Shown here piece by piece: positions 29,880 through 38,231 of a stretch of 64,000 nucleotides of DNA. This DNA is from Actinomycetospora termitidis (GTDB lineage: Bacteria > Actinomycetota > Actinomycetes > Mycobacteriales > Pseudonocardiaceae). Each line of letters opens with the position of its first letter. Position 1 is the first letter of the stretch. The notes below the pieces were generated by a model, which worked only from the letters and a program-made list of their open reading frames with translations, did no database searches and was not told the origin of the DNA. Position numbers and translations under genes: made by a program. The stretch lies in NCBI RefSeq assembly GCF_030286555.1, contig NZ_JASVWF010000001.1:1302001-1366000 (forward strand), read 5' to 3'.

Positions 29880-30935
29880 TTGTCGTTCCCCGCTGTGTCC
29901 GTTCCGTCTGCGGCCGATCCGGCCGTCTCGCTCGCGCTGACCGACGGCGAGCCCCTCTGGGTCTGGGCCCTGACGCTGGCCGGACTCGCCGCGATCTTCG
30001 CGGTCGACCTGTGGGCCGGTCGTCGGCCGCGCGAGGTCACGATGCGTGAGGCAGGGCGTGGGGTCGCGATCTACGTCGGCCTCGCCGCGCTGTTCGCCGG
30101 CGGCCTGTTCGTCCTCGGCGGGCCGGAGAAGGGCACCGCGTTCGTCGCGGGCTACGTCACCGAGTACTCGCTGTCGGTGGACAACCTGTTCGTCTTCCTG
30201 CTGATCATGTCCGCGTTCGCGGTCCCGAAGGCCTTCCAGCACCGGGTCCTGCTCGTCGGCATCGTGATCGCTCTCGTCATGCGCGGCGGGTTCATCCTCG
30301 CCGGCGCCGCGGTCATCGAGCGCTTCTCGTGGGTGTTCTACCTGTTCGGCGCCTTCCTCGTGATCACCGCGGTCAAGGTCTGCCTGGAGACGAGCGACGA
30401 CGAGGAGGAGTTCCGGGAGAACGCCGTGCTGCGCCTGGTCCGCCGGGTCGTCCCGGTCACCGACACCTACCGCGGGAGCGCGCTGACCGTCGTCGAGTAC
30501 GGGAAGCGCTGGATCACCCCGATGCTCATGGTGATGATCGCGATCGGGCTCACGGACCTGCTGTTCGCCCTGGATTCCATCCCGGCGATCTTCGGGCTCA
30601 CCAAGGACCCCTACATCGTCTTCACCGCCAACGCCTTCGCCCTGCTCGGGCTCCGCCAGCTCTACTTCCTGCTCGGCGGGCTGCTCTCCCGCCTCGTGTA
30701 CCTGCAGTACGGCCTCGGGGTCGTTCTCGCGTTCATCGGCGCCAAGCTCGTCCTGGAGGCCCTGCACACCAACTCGCTGCCGTTCGTCAACGGCGGCGAG
30801 CCGGTCGACGTCCCGCTGATCGGCATCGAGCTGTCGCTCGGCGTCATCATCGGGGTCCTCGCCGTCACCACCGTCGCAAGCCTCGTCCGCACCCGCGCCC
30901 GGCAGGAGGACCGCGCGCTCGAGGAGATCGACTGA
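29880..30935 (+). CDS. TerC/Alx family manganese exporter
   Basis: 351 residues from TTG 29880, six bases after GGAGGAG; the frame is open back through the riboswitch, but that part is non-coding. Eight or nine membrane segments carry the family signatures VTEYSLSVDNLFVFLLIMSAF and LLFALDSIPAIFGLTKDP, with acidic residues in membrane positions, and ANAFALLGLRQLYFLLGG. Relatives (Alx of E. coli, TerC, MeeF/MeeY) export Mn2+ and help load secreted metalloproteins. The upstream Mn2+ riboswitch fits that role exactly. It is convergent with the response-regulator gene. Confidence 0.9.
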   Translation: MSFPAVSVPSAADPAVSLALTDGEPLWVWALTLAGLAAIFAVDLWAGRRPREVTMREAGRGVAIYVGLAALFAGGLFVLGGPEKGTAFVAGYVTEYSLSVDNLFVFLLIMSAFAVPKAFQHRVLLVGIVIALVMRGGFILAGAAVIERFSWVFYLFGAFLVITAVKVCLETSDDEEEFRENAVLRLVRRVVPVTDTYRGSALTVVEYGKRWITPMLMVMIAIGLTDLLFALDSIPAIFGLTKDPYIVFTANAFALLGLRQLYFLLGGLLSRLVYLQYGLGVVLAFIGAKLVLEALHTNSLPFVNGGEPVDVPLIGIELSLGVIIGVLAVTTVASLVRTRARQEDRALEEID

Positions 30936-31005
30936 CCCGGTCCACCGCTGCGTCCGTGCCGGAGGTGCCCACGGCGCGGGGCGTTTCCTGGCGTTCCGGC
31001 GCGGG

Positions 31006-31740
31006 CTACAGTGCGCGATAACGTCGTTCGGGCCGGCCGGCGGTCCCGTAGCGCAGGCGCACCTCGGCCCGCCCGGTGTCGGCGAAGAACTCCAGGTAGC
31101 GCCGGGCGCTGACCCGCGAGATGCCCACCCGCTCGGCGGTCTCCGAGGCGGAGACGTCCTCCTCGGCGGCCCGCAGCGCGGTCCGGACGAGGTCGGCGGT
31201 CTCCGCCGACAGGCCCTTGGGCAGCGACGCCCGGGGGCCGGACCGCGTCCCGGGCGCCGACGGCGCGGGCGTCGGCCGCCCGGCGCCGAACAGCTGGTCC
31301 ACCGCCGACTGGTCGGCCTCCTGGTCGGCTGGGAGGGCCCGGCGTCCGGCGGCGTACTGCAGGAGCCGGTCGCGCAGGTCCTCGAACCCGAACGGCTTGA
31401 TCAGGTAGTGCACCACCCCACCCCGGACGGCGGCCCGCACCGTCTCGGCGTCGCGCGCCGCGGTGACCATGAGGACGTCGACGTCGGGCAGCTCGGTCCG
31501 CAGGTCGGCGAGCACGTCCAGGCCGCCGCGGTCGGGCAGATAGAGGTCGAGCAGTACGAGGTCCGGGCGCAGCTCGACCGCACGGCTCAGCGCCTCCGCT
31601 CCGGTGTGGGCGACCCCGACCGGGCGGAAGCCGGGCGTGCGGGCGACGAATCCGCCGTGGACCTTCGCGACCATGAAGTCGTCGTCGACGACCAGCACCC
31701 GCAGGGCGCCCTCGGCCTGCGACGTGGAGCCACGGGTCAT
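31006..31740 (-). CDS. CitB/DctR-type response regulator
   Basis: 244 residues from ATG 31740. N-terminal receiver: VLVVDDDFMVAKVH, phospho-acceptor Asp in PDLVLLDLYLPD (about 62), VTAARDAETV and the Lys in YLIKPFGFEDL. A Pro/Ala linker leads to a C-terminal HTH (SASETAERVGISRVSARRYLEFFADTGRAEVRLRYG), characteristic of the CitB/DcuR/MalR subgroup controlling di- and tricarboxylate uptake. It is translationally coupled to its kinase (ATGA) and adjoins tripartite tricarboxylate transporter genes, its likely targets. Confidence 0.92.
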   Translation of the reverse strand: MTRGSTSQAEGALRVLVVDDDFMVAKVHGGFVARTPGFRPVGVAHTGAEALSRAVELRPDLVLLDLYLPDRGGLDVLADLRTELPDVDVLMVTAARDAETVRAAVRGGVVHYLIKPFGFEDLRDRLLQYAAGRRALPADQEADQSAVDQLFGAGRPTPAPSAPGTRSGPRASLPKGLSAETADLVRTALRAAEEDVSASETAERVGISRVSARRYLEFFADTGRAEVRLRYGTAGRPERRYRAL

Positions 31741-33401
31741 CAGGACGTCCTCTCCCTCGGCAGCCTCGCCGTGAACACGGCACCCTCCCCTGGCCGCGAG
31801 GTCACCGCCACCTCGCCGCCACGGCGAATGCACACCGCCCGGACCAGCGCCAGCCCGATCCCGCGGCCGTCGCCCTTGGTGGACACCCCGCGCCCGAACA
31901 CGGCCTCGGGCGGGTCGGTGCTCACGCCCGGCCCGGTGTCGGAGACCTCGACCCCGACCGGGCCCTCCGGGTCGGGGTCGGTGACGTCGACGCCGACGGT
32001 GCCGCCTCCCCGCGTGGCGAGCACGTCGAGGGCGTTGTCGACCAGGTTGCCGACCACTGTCACCAGGTCCGCGGACAGGTCGTCGGACACGCGCCCGAGC
32101 GCGCCGGTGACCTCGAGGACGACGCCGCGCTCGCGGGCCAGCCGGGCCTTGGCCACGAGCAGCGCCGCCAGCGACGGGTCCCCGATCCGCCCGGTCACCA
32201 TCGCGTCGTCCTCCGCCGAGCCCTCCAGCGTCCCGACGTAGCGCACCACCTCGTCGTACTCGCCGATCTCGATGAGCCCCGAGATCGTGTGCAGCCGGTT
32301 GGAGAACTCGTGGGCCTGCGCGCGCAGCGTCTCCGTGGTGCCCCGGGTGGTGCCGAGCTCGCGTTGCAGGGCGGCGAGCTCGGTGCGGTCGCGCAGGGTC
32401 GTGACCCATCCCCGCACCGCGCCCTCGACGACGAACGGCCGACGGTTCGCGACGACGACCGCGTCCGCACGCGGGATGATGGCGTCCTCGGCGTCGCTCG
32501 TGTCCTGCCCCGCACCGCCCAGTACGGCTCGCACCTCCGGGTCGACGCCCAGGTCGATCAGCGTGCGTCCCACCGCGGCGTCGGGCAGGTCCAGGAGCTC
32601 GCGCGCGGTGTCGTTGACCAGGACGACGCGGCCCTCGGCGTCGACGCCGAGCACACCCTCGCGGATGCCGAGCAGCATCGCCTCCCGGTGCTGGACGAGG
32701 GCGGTGATCTCCCGCGGCTCCAGGCCGAGGGTCTGGCGCTTCACCCGGCGGGCCAGCAGGAGCGACCCGAGGACGCCCAGTGCGGTCGCGAGGCACAGGT
32801 AGGTCAGCAGATCCGGTGCCGAGGCGGCGAGGCGGGTGAGGACGTCGGGCAGGTTGCTGGTGACCGCGACGGCGCCGAGCCGCCGGCCGTCGGTGGCCAG
32901 GACCGGGACCTGGGCGGCGACGGCGAGCGGGGCGTCCGGCATCAGCCGGAGGTAGCCGGTCCAGCTACGGCCCTCCGCCACCCGGCTCGGTGACCCGCCG
33001 TCGGCGTCGAGGGTGGTGAGGGTGGTGCCGACGAGGGCGAGGTCGGTGGCGGTGACGACGGTCAGGTCGGCGTCGGCGACCACCACCGCCGACGTCGACG
33101 AGACGGCTCGGGCGTTGTCGGCGACCGCCGTGACCGGGTTGCGGGTCGTGACGGCGGGCGCGCCGAGCGCCTGCCGCACGACGCCGTCGACCGCGACGTC
33201 CTCGGCCACGGCCAGCACCCGCCGGCTCTCGGTCCGCGTGAACGACGCCAGGGACTGCGTGACGCTCACGGCGGCGACCGCGACGAGGACGAGTGCGACC
33301 ACGCCGAGCTGCAGCGCGAGCGCCTGCCCGGCGAGCGTGCTGCGCCGACCGGCCCACGACCACCGCCGGACCGCAGGTCGCTCCTCCGTCGGATCGGTCA
33401 C
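31740..33401 (-). CDS. CitA/DctS-type sensor histidine kinase
   Basis: 553 residues from GTG 33401. One membrane helix (about 23-45), an extracytoplasmic single-Cache/PAS-like sensor (about 46-185) of the citrate/malate type, a second helix (about 190-210), a cytoplasmic PAS (about 230-320), then a kinase core with phospho-acceptor in AQAHEFSNRLHTISGLIEI, N-box NLVDNALDVL, and G-boxes DTGPGV and DGRGIGLALVR. The sensor probably detects an extracellular carboxylate. It is divergent from the binding-protein gene at 33463 with a 61-base gap that should contain both promoters. Confidence 0.92.
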   Translation of the reverse strand: MTDPTEERPAVRRWSWAGRRSTLAGQALALQLGVVALVLVAVAAVSVTQSLASFTRTESRRVLAVAEDVAVDGVVRQALGAPAVTTRNPVTAVADNARAVSSTSAVVVADADLTVVTATDLALVGTTLTTLDADGGSPSRVAEGRSWTGYLRLMPDAPLAVAAQVPVLATDGRRLGAVAVTSNLPDVLTRLAASAPDLLTYLCLATALGVLGSLLLARRVKRQTLGLEPREITALVQHREAMLLGIREGVLGVDAEGRVVLVNDTARELLDLPDAAVGRTLIDLGVDPEVRAVLGGAGQDTSDAEDAIIPRADAVVVANRRPFVVEGAVRGWVTTLRDRTELAALQRELGTTRGTTETLRAQAHEFSNRLHTISGLIEIGEYDEVVRYVGTLEGSAEDDAMVTGRIGDPSLAALLVAKARLARERGVVLEVTGALGRVSDDLSADLVTVVGNLVDNALDVLATRGGGTVGVDVTDPDPEGPVGVEVSDTGPGVSTDPPEAVFGRGVSTKGDGRGIGLALVRAVCIRRGGEVAVTSRPGEGAVFTARLPRERTS

Positions 33402-33462
33402 CGCAGCAGTCTGGCGCCTCGATCCGTGGGATGGACCCGAGCCGGATGGGACAGTAGGCGTC

Positions 33463-34398
33463 GTGCGGCGAGCGGGCCTGGTCCTCGGCGTGCTGGTGGC
33501 GCTCCTCGCGAGCTGCAGTACCGGCACCGGTGACCTGCGCCTGCTCGTCCCCACCGAGGTCGGCGGCGGCTACGACCTCACCGCGCGCACCCTGGCGGCC
33601 GCGCTCGCGGAGCGGGAGGGCGAACCGGGACCCGCCGTCGTCGTCGTGCCCGGCGACGTCGGCCGGGCCGCGCTCGCGCGCCTCGCCGCAGCGAGCGCCG
33701 AGCCGGACCTGCTGATGGTGATGGGCCTCGGCCTGCTCGCGGCGGTTCCCGACGGCGGGTCGGATCCCGGTGGGCTCCGGGCGACGCCCGTGGCCCGATT
33801 GATCACCGAGCCGGAGCTCGTCGCGGTCACCGCGGACTCGCCGTACCGCACCCTCGGCGAGTTCGTGGCCACGTGGCGGGCCGATCCCGCGCGGGTGGTC
33901 GTCGGCGGGATCTCCGCCCGCGGCGGCCCGGACTGGCTGGTGGCGGCGCGGCTGGCGGCCGCGATCGGGATCGCGCCCGGTGCCCTGCGCTACGCCGCGC
34001 TGCCCGGTGACGCGCTGCTCCCCGCGCTCCTGCGCGGCGATGTCGCGGTGGCGGTCACCGGGCTCGCCGAGACGGCCCCGCAGACCGACCTCGGCACCGT
34101 CCGGACCCTCGCAGTCACCTCGGCCGCCCGGTCGCCGCGGGTGGACGCCCCGACGCTGCGCGAAGCCGGGGTCGACGTGGTGTTCGAGAACTGGCGCGGC
34201 GTGCTGGCCCCGCCCGCCTTGTCGCCGGACGATGTCGCCGGACTCGCCGCCCTCGTCGACGGGGTGCGCTCCACCGCGACGTGGCGCGCCGCCCTCGCCC
34301 GCAACGGGTGGACCGACGCGCCGCTCGCGGGTCCGGGGTTCGCCGCGTTCCTGGACGCGGAGCGCGCCCGGGTCGAGGAGGCCATGGCCGGATCCTGA
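33463..34398 (+). CDS. TctC-family substrate-binding lipoprotein (tripartite tricarboxylate transporter)
   Basis: 311 residues from GTG 33463. A lipobox LLASC at about residues 13-17 predicts a lipid-anchored extracellular protein. TctC features: LRLLVPTEVGGGYDLTARTLAAAL, VVVPGDVGRAALARL, VDAPTLREAGVDVVFENWRGVLAPP. These proteins bind tri- or dicarboxylates and deliver them to a TctA/TctB membrane pair. No TctA/B is encoded downstream, so it must use the pair at 34509-36538 or serve as an extracellular sensor for the adjacent kinase, as described for some TctC/BctC proteins. Confidence 0.88.
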   Translation: MRRAGLVLGVLVALLASCSTGTGDLRLLVPTEVGGGYDLTARTLAAALAEREGEPGPAVVVVPGDVGRAALARLAAASAEPDLLMVMGLGLLAAVPDGGSDPGGLRATPVARLITEPELVAVTADSPYRTLGEFVATWRADPARVVVGGISARGGPDWLVAARLAAAIGIAPGALRYAALPGDALLPALLRGDVAVAVTGLAETAPQTDLGTVRTLAVTSAARSPRVDAPTLREAGVDVVFENWRGVLAPPALSPDDVAGLAALVDGVRSTATWRAALARNGWTDAPLAGPGFAAFLDAERARVEEAMAGS

Positions 34399-34445
34399 GG
34401 GCTCGGTGATCGGCAGGAACGGCCTCGCAGCGTCCACCTCACGCA

Positions 34446-34490
34446 CGAAGGGCCTCTCCGGTCGAACTGATCGACCGGAGAGGCCCTTCG
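34446..34490. repeat. Long perfect palindromic repeat / bidirectional terminator, copy B
   Basis: Perfect 20-base arms (34446-34465 and 34471-34490; left arm CGAAGGGCCTCTCCGGTCGA) with a 5-base loop, between convergent tctC-like and tctA genes. It is the same repeat family as copy A at 10023. Confidence 0.9.
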
Positions 34491-34508
34491 CTCGGGATCG
34501 GGGTGTCC

Positions 34509-36014
34509 TCAGACCAGCTCGTCCTCCCGGGCGGGCTCGACCGGACGCCGGCGCCGCAGCACCAGGGGGATCACGAACAACAGCACGATCACCGTGTAGA
34601 CCGTGATCGACAACGGCGTCGAGAGCAGCGTGGTGACGTCGCCGTCGGCGATCTGCAGGGCCCGGCGCAGCTGGAGCTCGGCGTCGGGACCGAGGATCAC
34701 CCCGATGATCGCCGGGAGGACGGGGAGCCCGAAGCGGCGCATCAGGAAGCCGATGCCGCCGATGGCGAGCAGGACGACCAGGTCGACCGGCGAACCGGAC
34801 ACGGCGTAGGCCCCGACGCAGGCGAAGAACAGGATGCCGGCGTAGAGGTAGGGCCGCGGGATGCGCAGCAGCTTCGCCCACATCGGCGCGAGGGGCAGGT
34901 TCAGCGCGAGCAGCATGACCAGGCCGATGAACAGGCTCGCGATGAGCGTCCAGACCAGCGCCGGCTCGCGCTCGAAGAGCAGCGGTCCGGGCTGGATCCC
35001 GAACTGCTGGAATGCGGCGAGCATGATCGCCGCGATGGCGGTGGTCGGGAGCCCCAGCGTCAGCATCGTCGCGAGCGTGCCCGCCGACGACGCCGAGGCG
35101 GCCGACTCCGGAGCGGCCAGCCCCTCGATGGCACCCTTGCCGAAGTCCTTCCGGTTCTTCGAGAGCCGCCGCTCGGTCACGTAGGCCATGAAGGTCGACA
35201 TCTCAGCGCCGCCGGCCGGGATCGAGCCGAACGTGAACCCGATGAACGGGCCTCGGAACCACGGCTTCCAGGCGCGGCGGACGTCGTCGCGGGACAGCCA
35301 CGGCCGCCCGACCGGGATGACCTCGGTCGGTTTGCGGCGCAGGTGTGCAGCCACCCACAGCGCCTCGCCGACCGCGAAGAGCCCGACGGCCACGATGACG
35401 ACGTCGATGCCGTCGGCGAGCTGCGGCACGCCGAAGGTCATGCGCGGCTGGCCGGAGATCGGGTCGAGGCCCACGAGGCCGATCGTCAGCCCCAGGACGA
35501 GTGCGGCGAACCCGCGGACCCGGGAGGCGCCGAGGACGCCCGTGACGGCGACGAATGCGAGGACCATGATCGCGAAGTAGTCGGGCGCGCCGATGTCGAC
35601 CGCGACGGAGGCGATCAGCGGGGCCACGAGCACGAGGCCGGTGACCCCGACCATCCCGCCGACGAAGTGCCCGATGGCGGCGGTGGCGAGCGCCTGGGCG
35701 CCCCGGCCCTGCTTGGCCATCGGGTTGCCCTCGACCGCAGCCATCACCGACGCGCTCTCGCCGGGGGTGTTGAGCAGGATCGAGGTGGTCGAGCCGCCGA
35801 ACATCGCACCGAAGTAGATGCCGGCGAACATGATGAAGGCGCCGGTGGGCTCGAAGGCGTAGGTGACGGGCAGCAGTAGGGCCACCGCCATCGCCGGGCC
35901 GATACCCGGCAGCACGCCGATCGCCGTGCCGAGCAGCACGCCGATCGCGGCGAAGAGCAGGTGGGTCGGGGTCAGCGCGTTGGCGAACCCGTCGAGCAGA
36001 CCGAAGTCGTTCAT
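34509..36014 (-). CDS. tctA: TctA, large membrane subunit of tripartite tricarboxylate transporter
   Basis: 501 residues from ATG 36014; about 12 membrane segments. TctA signatures: GTAIGVLPGIGPAMAVALLLPVTY (about 29-52), FGAMFGGSTTSILLNTPGE, GFTFGSIPAGGAEMSTFMAYVTER, and LTLGLPTTAIAAIM. It forms the solute channel for cation-driven uptake. The start overlaps the tctB stop (ATGA). Transcribed as the last gene of tctC-tctB-tctA. Confidence 0.93.
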   Translation of the reverse strand: MNDFGLLDGFANALTPTHLLFAAIGVLLGTAIGVLPGIGPAMAVALLLPVTYAFEPTGAFIMFAGIYFGAMFGGSTTSILLNTPGESASVMAAVEGNPMAKQGRGAQALATAAIGHFVGGMVGVTGLVLVAPLIASVAVDIGAPDYFAIMVLAFVAVTGVLGASRVRGFAALVLGLTIGLVGLDPISGQPRMTFGVPQLADGIDVVIVAVGLFAVGEALWVAAHLRRKPTEVIPVGRPWLSRDDVRRAWKPWFRGPFIGFTFGSIPAGGAEMSTFMAYVTERRLSKNRKDFGKGAIEGLAAPESAASASSAGTLATMLTLGLPTTAIAAIMLAAFQQFGIQPGPLLFEREPALVWTLIASLFIGLVMLLALNLPLAPMWAKLLRIPRPYLYAGILFFACVGAYAVSGSPVDLVVLLAIGGIGFLMRRFGLPVLPAIIGVILGPDAELQLRRALQIADGDVTTLLSTPLSITVYTVIVLLFVIPLVLRRRRPVEPAREDELV

Positions 36015-36538
36015 CCCAGGACCCCCATGAGCGGACCGCCGGGCAGGTCGACGCCGAGCAGGCTGTCGAACACCACCCAGGTCGCGAGCGAGACCGTTGC
36101 GGCCACGGCGATGTCGACCTCGAGCCGCCGCGACCCGAGGGCGTGTGCGGCGCCGGCGAACAGCACGGTGCCGGCGATCGGCCACCCGAGCACGGGGATC
36201 AACGCCGCGGTGGCGATCAGGACGCCCGCGAGCATCCCGACGGTGCGCAGGTCCATCGGCGTCTCCAGGTCGACGTCCTCGCCGGCCTCGGCCTCGCCGT
36301 GTCCACCGCGCAGGACGTCGACGGTGAGCAGGGCGGCGAGCACCACCAGGGCCGCGCTCAGCACGAGCGGCACGACGCCGGGCCCGATCGGGTCGGAGTC
36401 CGAGCCCGCGGACAACGTCCCCTCCGCGACCGTGTCCACGGCCACGAGCACTCCGACGACCGCGAGGAGTGCCGCGACGCCCAGCTCCGCGTGCTCGGAC
36501 CACCAGCTCCGTCGCGCCGGTTCCACACCCGTCGTCAT
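36011..36538 (-). CDS. tctB: TctB, small membrane subunit of tripartite tricarboxylate transporter
   Basis: 175 residues from ATG 36538; upstream in-frame sequence lies inside tctC and is not used. Four predicted membrane helices (ELGVAALLAVVGVLVAV, GVVPLVLSAALVVLAALL, VGMLAGVLIATAALIPVLGWPIAGTVLF, IAVAATVSLATWVVFD) match the poorly conserved TctB family. Overlaps both neighbours by four bases (tctC stop / tctB start and tctB stop / tctA start), showing a coupled operon. Confidence 0.88.
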   Translation of the reverse strand: MTTGVEPARRSWWSEHAELGVAALLAVVGVLVAVDTVAEGTLSAGSDSDPIGPGVVPLVLSAALVVLAALLTVDVLRGGHGEAEAGEDVDLETPMDLRTVGMLAGVLIATAALIPVLGWPIAGTVLFAGAAHALGSRRLEVDIAVAATVSLATWVVFDSLLGVDLPGGPLMGVLG

Positions 36539-37584
36539 GCCAACCCCAGTTCCCGCAGGACCCCTGCGACCCGCTCGTCCTCGGCTGCGAGGAACGCCCC
36601 GAAGGCGTCCCCGGGCAGGTAGGCGTCCTGCCAGTCGTTGCGATCGAGCGCTGCGCGCCATTCCGGGCTCGCGTGCAGCGAGTCGGCGGCCGCGACGAGC
36701 TCGATCCGCTGCTCGGGCGTGAGGCCCGGCGGCGCGACGATGCCGCGCCAGTTGGTGAACTCCACGTCGACCCCGGCCTCACGCAGGGTCGGTGCGTCCA
36801 CGCCCGGCACCCGTGCTCCGGCGGTGACCGCGAGCACCCGCAGGTCGCCCGAGGCGATCTGGTCGGAGAACTCGCCGAGGCCGCTCACCCCGAGCGCGAC
36901 CTTGCCGCCGAGCACGGCCGCGAGCAGGTCGCCGCCGCCGTCGTAGGGCACGTAGTTGACGGCCTTCGGGTCGATGCCGGCGCCCTTCGCGGTGAGCATC
37001 GGCGCCAGGTGGTCGGGTCCGCCGATCGAGGAGCCGCCGCCGACCGGCAGCGCGGCGGGGTTCGCGCGCCATGCGGCGAGGAGCTGGGGCAGGTCGCGAT
37101 ACGGCGAGTCAGCGGGGACGACGAGGATCTCCGTCTCCTCGGTCAGACGCGCGATCGGCGTGGTCTGGCGCAGGGTGACCGGGGAGTCGTTGGAGTAGAC
37201 GCTGCCGACCACCCCGAGCCCCATCGACATGAGCAGCCGCGCGTCGCCCTCGTCGTTGACCAGCCGGCGCAGGCCGACCGTGCCACCGGCGCCCGGCAGG
37301 TTGAACACCTCGACGGCCCCGGTCACCCCGGCCCCCTCCGCGGCGCTCGCGGCAGCCCGGGCCGTCACGTCGTACCCGCCGCCAGGGCTGTTGGGCACCA
37401 TGACCTGCAGGCCCTTGAGCTGGTTGCCGTCACCACCGCCGGCGAGCGAGCCGATGGCGGGCGGCACCAGGAGCAGCGCCGCTGCCACGGTGACCAGCAC
37501 CAGGAGGGTGGCCATCCGCCGGGGCCGAGCGGGAGGGGGAGTACCGACACGAGTCGGTGGGGGATCGGTGGCAGTCGACGACAC
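36535..37584 (-). CDS. tctC: TctC-family substrate-binding protein (operon copy)
   Basis: 349 residues, GTG start after AGGAGTCCTC. An N-terminal cytoplasmic stretch (Pro-rich) precedes one hydrophobic helix (MATLLVLVTVAAALLLVPPAIG); no lipobox Cys is present, so it is membrane-anchored or cleaved, unlike the lipoprotein paralog at 33463. Binding-protein motifs: QVMVPNSPGGGYDVTARAAAS, VFNLPGAGGTVGLRRLV, VDAPTLREAGVDVEFTNWRGIVAPPG. First gene of tctCBA. Confidence 0.9.
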   Translation of the reverse strand: MSSTATDPPPTRVGTPPPARPRRMATLLVLVTVAAALLLVPPAIGSLAGGGDGNQLKGLQVMVPNSPGGGYDVTARAAASAAEGAGVTGAVEVFNLPGAGGTVGLRRLVNDEGDARLLMSMGLGVVGSVYSNDSPVTLRQTTPIARLTEETEILVVPADSPYRDLPQLLAAWRANPAALPVGGGSSIGGPDHLAPMLTAKGAGIDPKAVNYVPYDGGGDLLAAVLGGKVALGVSGLGEFSDQIASGDLRVLAVTAGARVPGVDAPTLREAGVDVEFTNWRGIVAPPGLTPEQRIELVAAADSLHASPEWRAALDRNDWQDAYLPGDAFGAFLAAEDERVAGVLRELGLA

Positions 37585-37790
37585 GAGGACTCCTGAGCAC
37601 GTCTGTGAGCTGTATCGCTCGTCAGCGTGCGGTCCCGGTCACTGCGATCGACAGCATCCGGGCGTAGCGGACGTTGTGTGCGTTGTGGTCGAGCCGGGGC
37701 GCCGCGGGGAGCGGAGCGGTCCGGGCGCGCTCGCGGGTGAACTCGGTGACGGGGCGGACGACCGTTCTCCTCCGGTGACGGTCGAGGTGG

Positions 37791-38153
37791 TCAGGCGTCG
37801 TGGTTCGCGATGACGAGCTCGGCGACGAGGTCGTCGCGCAGCGCGAAACGGTAGTCGAGCTCGGCGACGCCGCCCGGGAACGTGCCCTCGAGCCGCACCG
37901 TCACCACGGCGTGGGTGTCGTCGACGCGGCGGGCGCCGATCTGCTCGGTCGTGTACCGGAACTCGGACCCGGCGTCGCGCAGGAACGCGTGGGCCTGCTC
38001 CCGGCCGCGGACGGTCTCGCCCTGGTCGACGAGCACCACGTCCTCGGCGAGGAACGAGGAGGCCGTGTCGGCGTTGCCGGCGACATGGGCGGCCATGAAG
38101 TCGCGGACGGTGGTCGGGAGCGTCTCGGACGGGAGGTCGGTGTGCTGTGTCAT
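37791..38153 (-). CDS. SnoaL/NTF2-like small protein
   Basis: 120 residues from ATG 38153. The cone-shaped NTF2-like fold is suggested by VRDFMAAHVAGNADTASSFLAEDVVLVDQGETVRGREQAHAFL followed by beta-rich segments (VVTVRLEGTFPGGVAELDYRFAL). Homologs are hydrolases, cyclases or ligand-binding proteins of unknown role; no activity can be assigned. Divergent from a MerR regulator gene with 78 bases between starts, including an 11+11 palindrome, so MerR probably controls it. Confidence 0.75.
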   Translation of the reverse strand: MTQHTDLPSETLPTTVRDFMAAHVAGNADTASSFLAEDVVLVDQGETVRGREQAHAFLRDAGSEFRYTTEQIGARRVDDTHAVVTVRLEGTFPGGVAELDYRFALRDDLVAELVIANHDA

Positions 38154-38196
38154 GAGCCCACCGTGCGAGCTCGCGGCGCGGGAGGGTCAAGCCCTC

Positions 38197-38219
38197 GACC
38201 CTCTCCCGGGGAGAGGGTC
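38197..38219. promoter_or_regulatory. MerR operator: perfect 11-bp-arm palindrome
   Basis: GACCCTCTCCC (38197-38207), one central G, GGGAGAGGGTC (38209-38219). It lies just ahead of the MerR start and within the SnoaL/MerR intergenic region, placed like the spacer dyads on which MerR proteins twist the promoter DNA. Confidence 0.8.
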
Positions 38220-38231
38220 CAGGCTGCAGGG

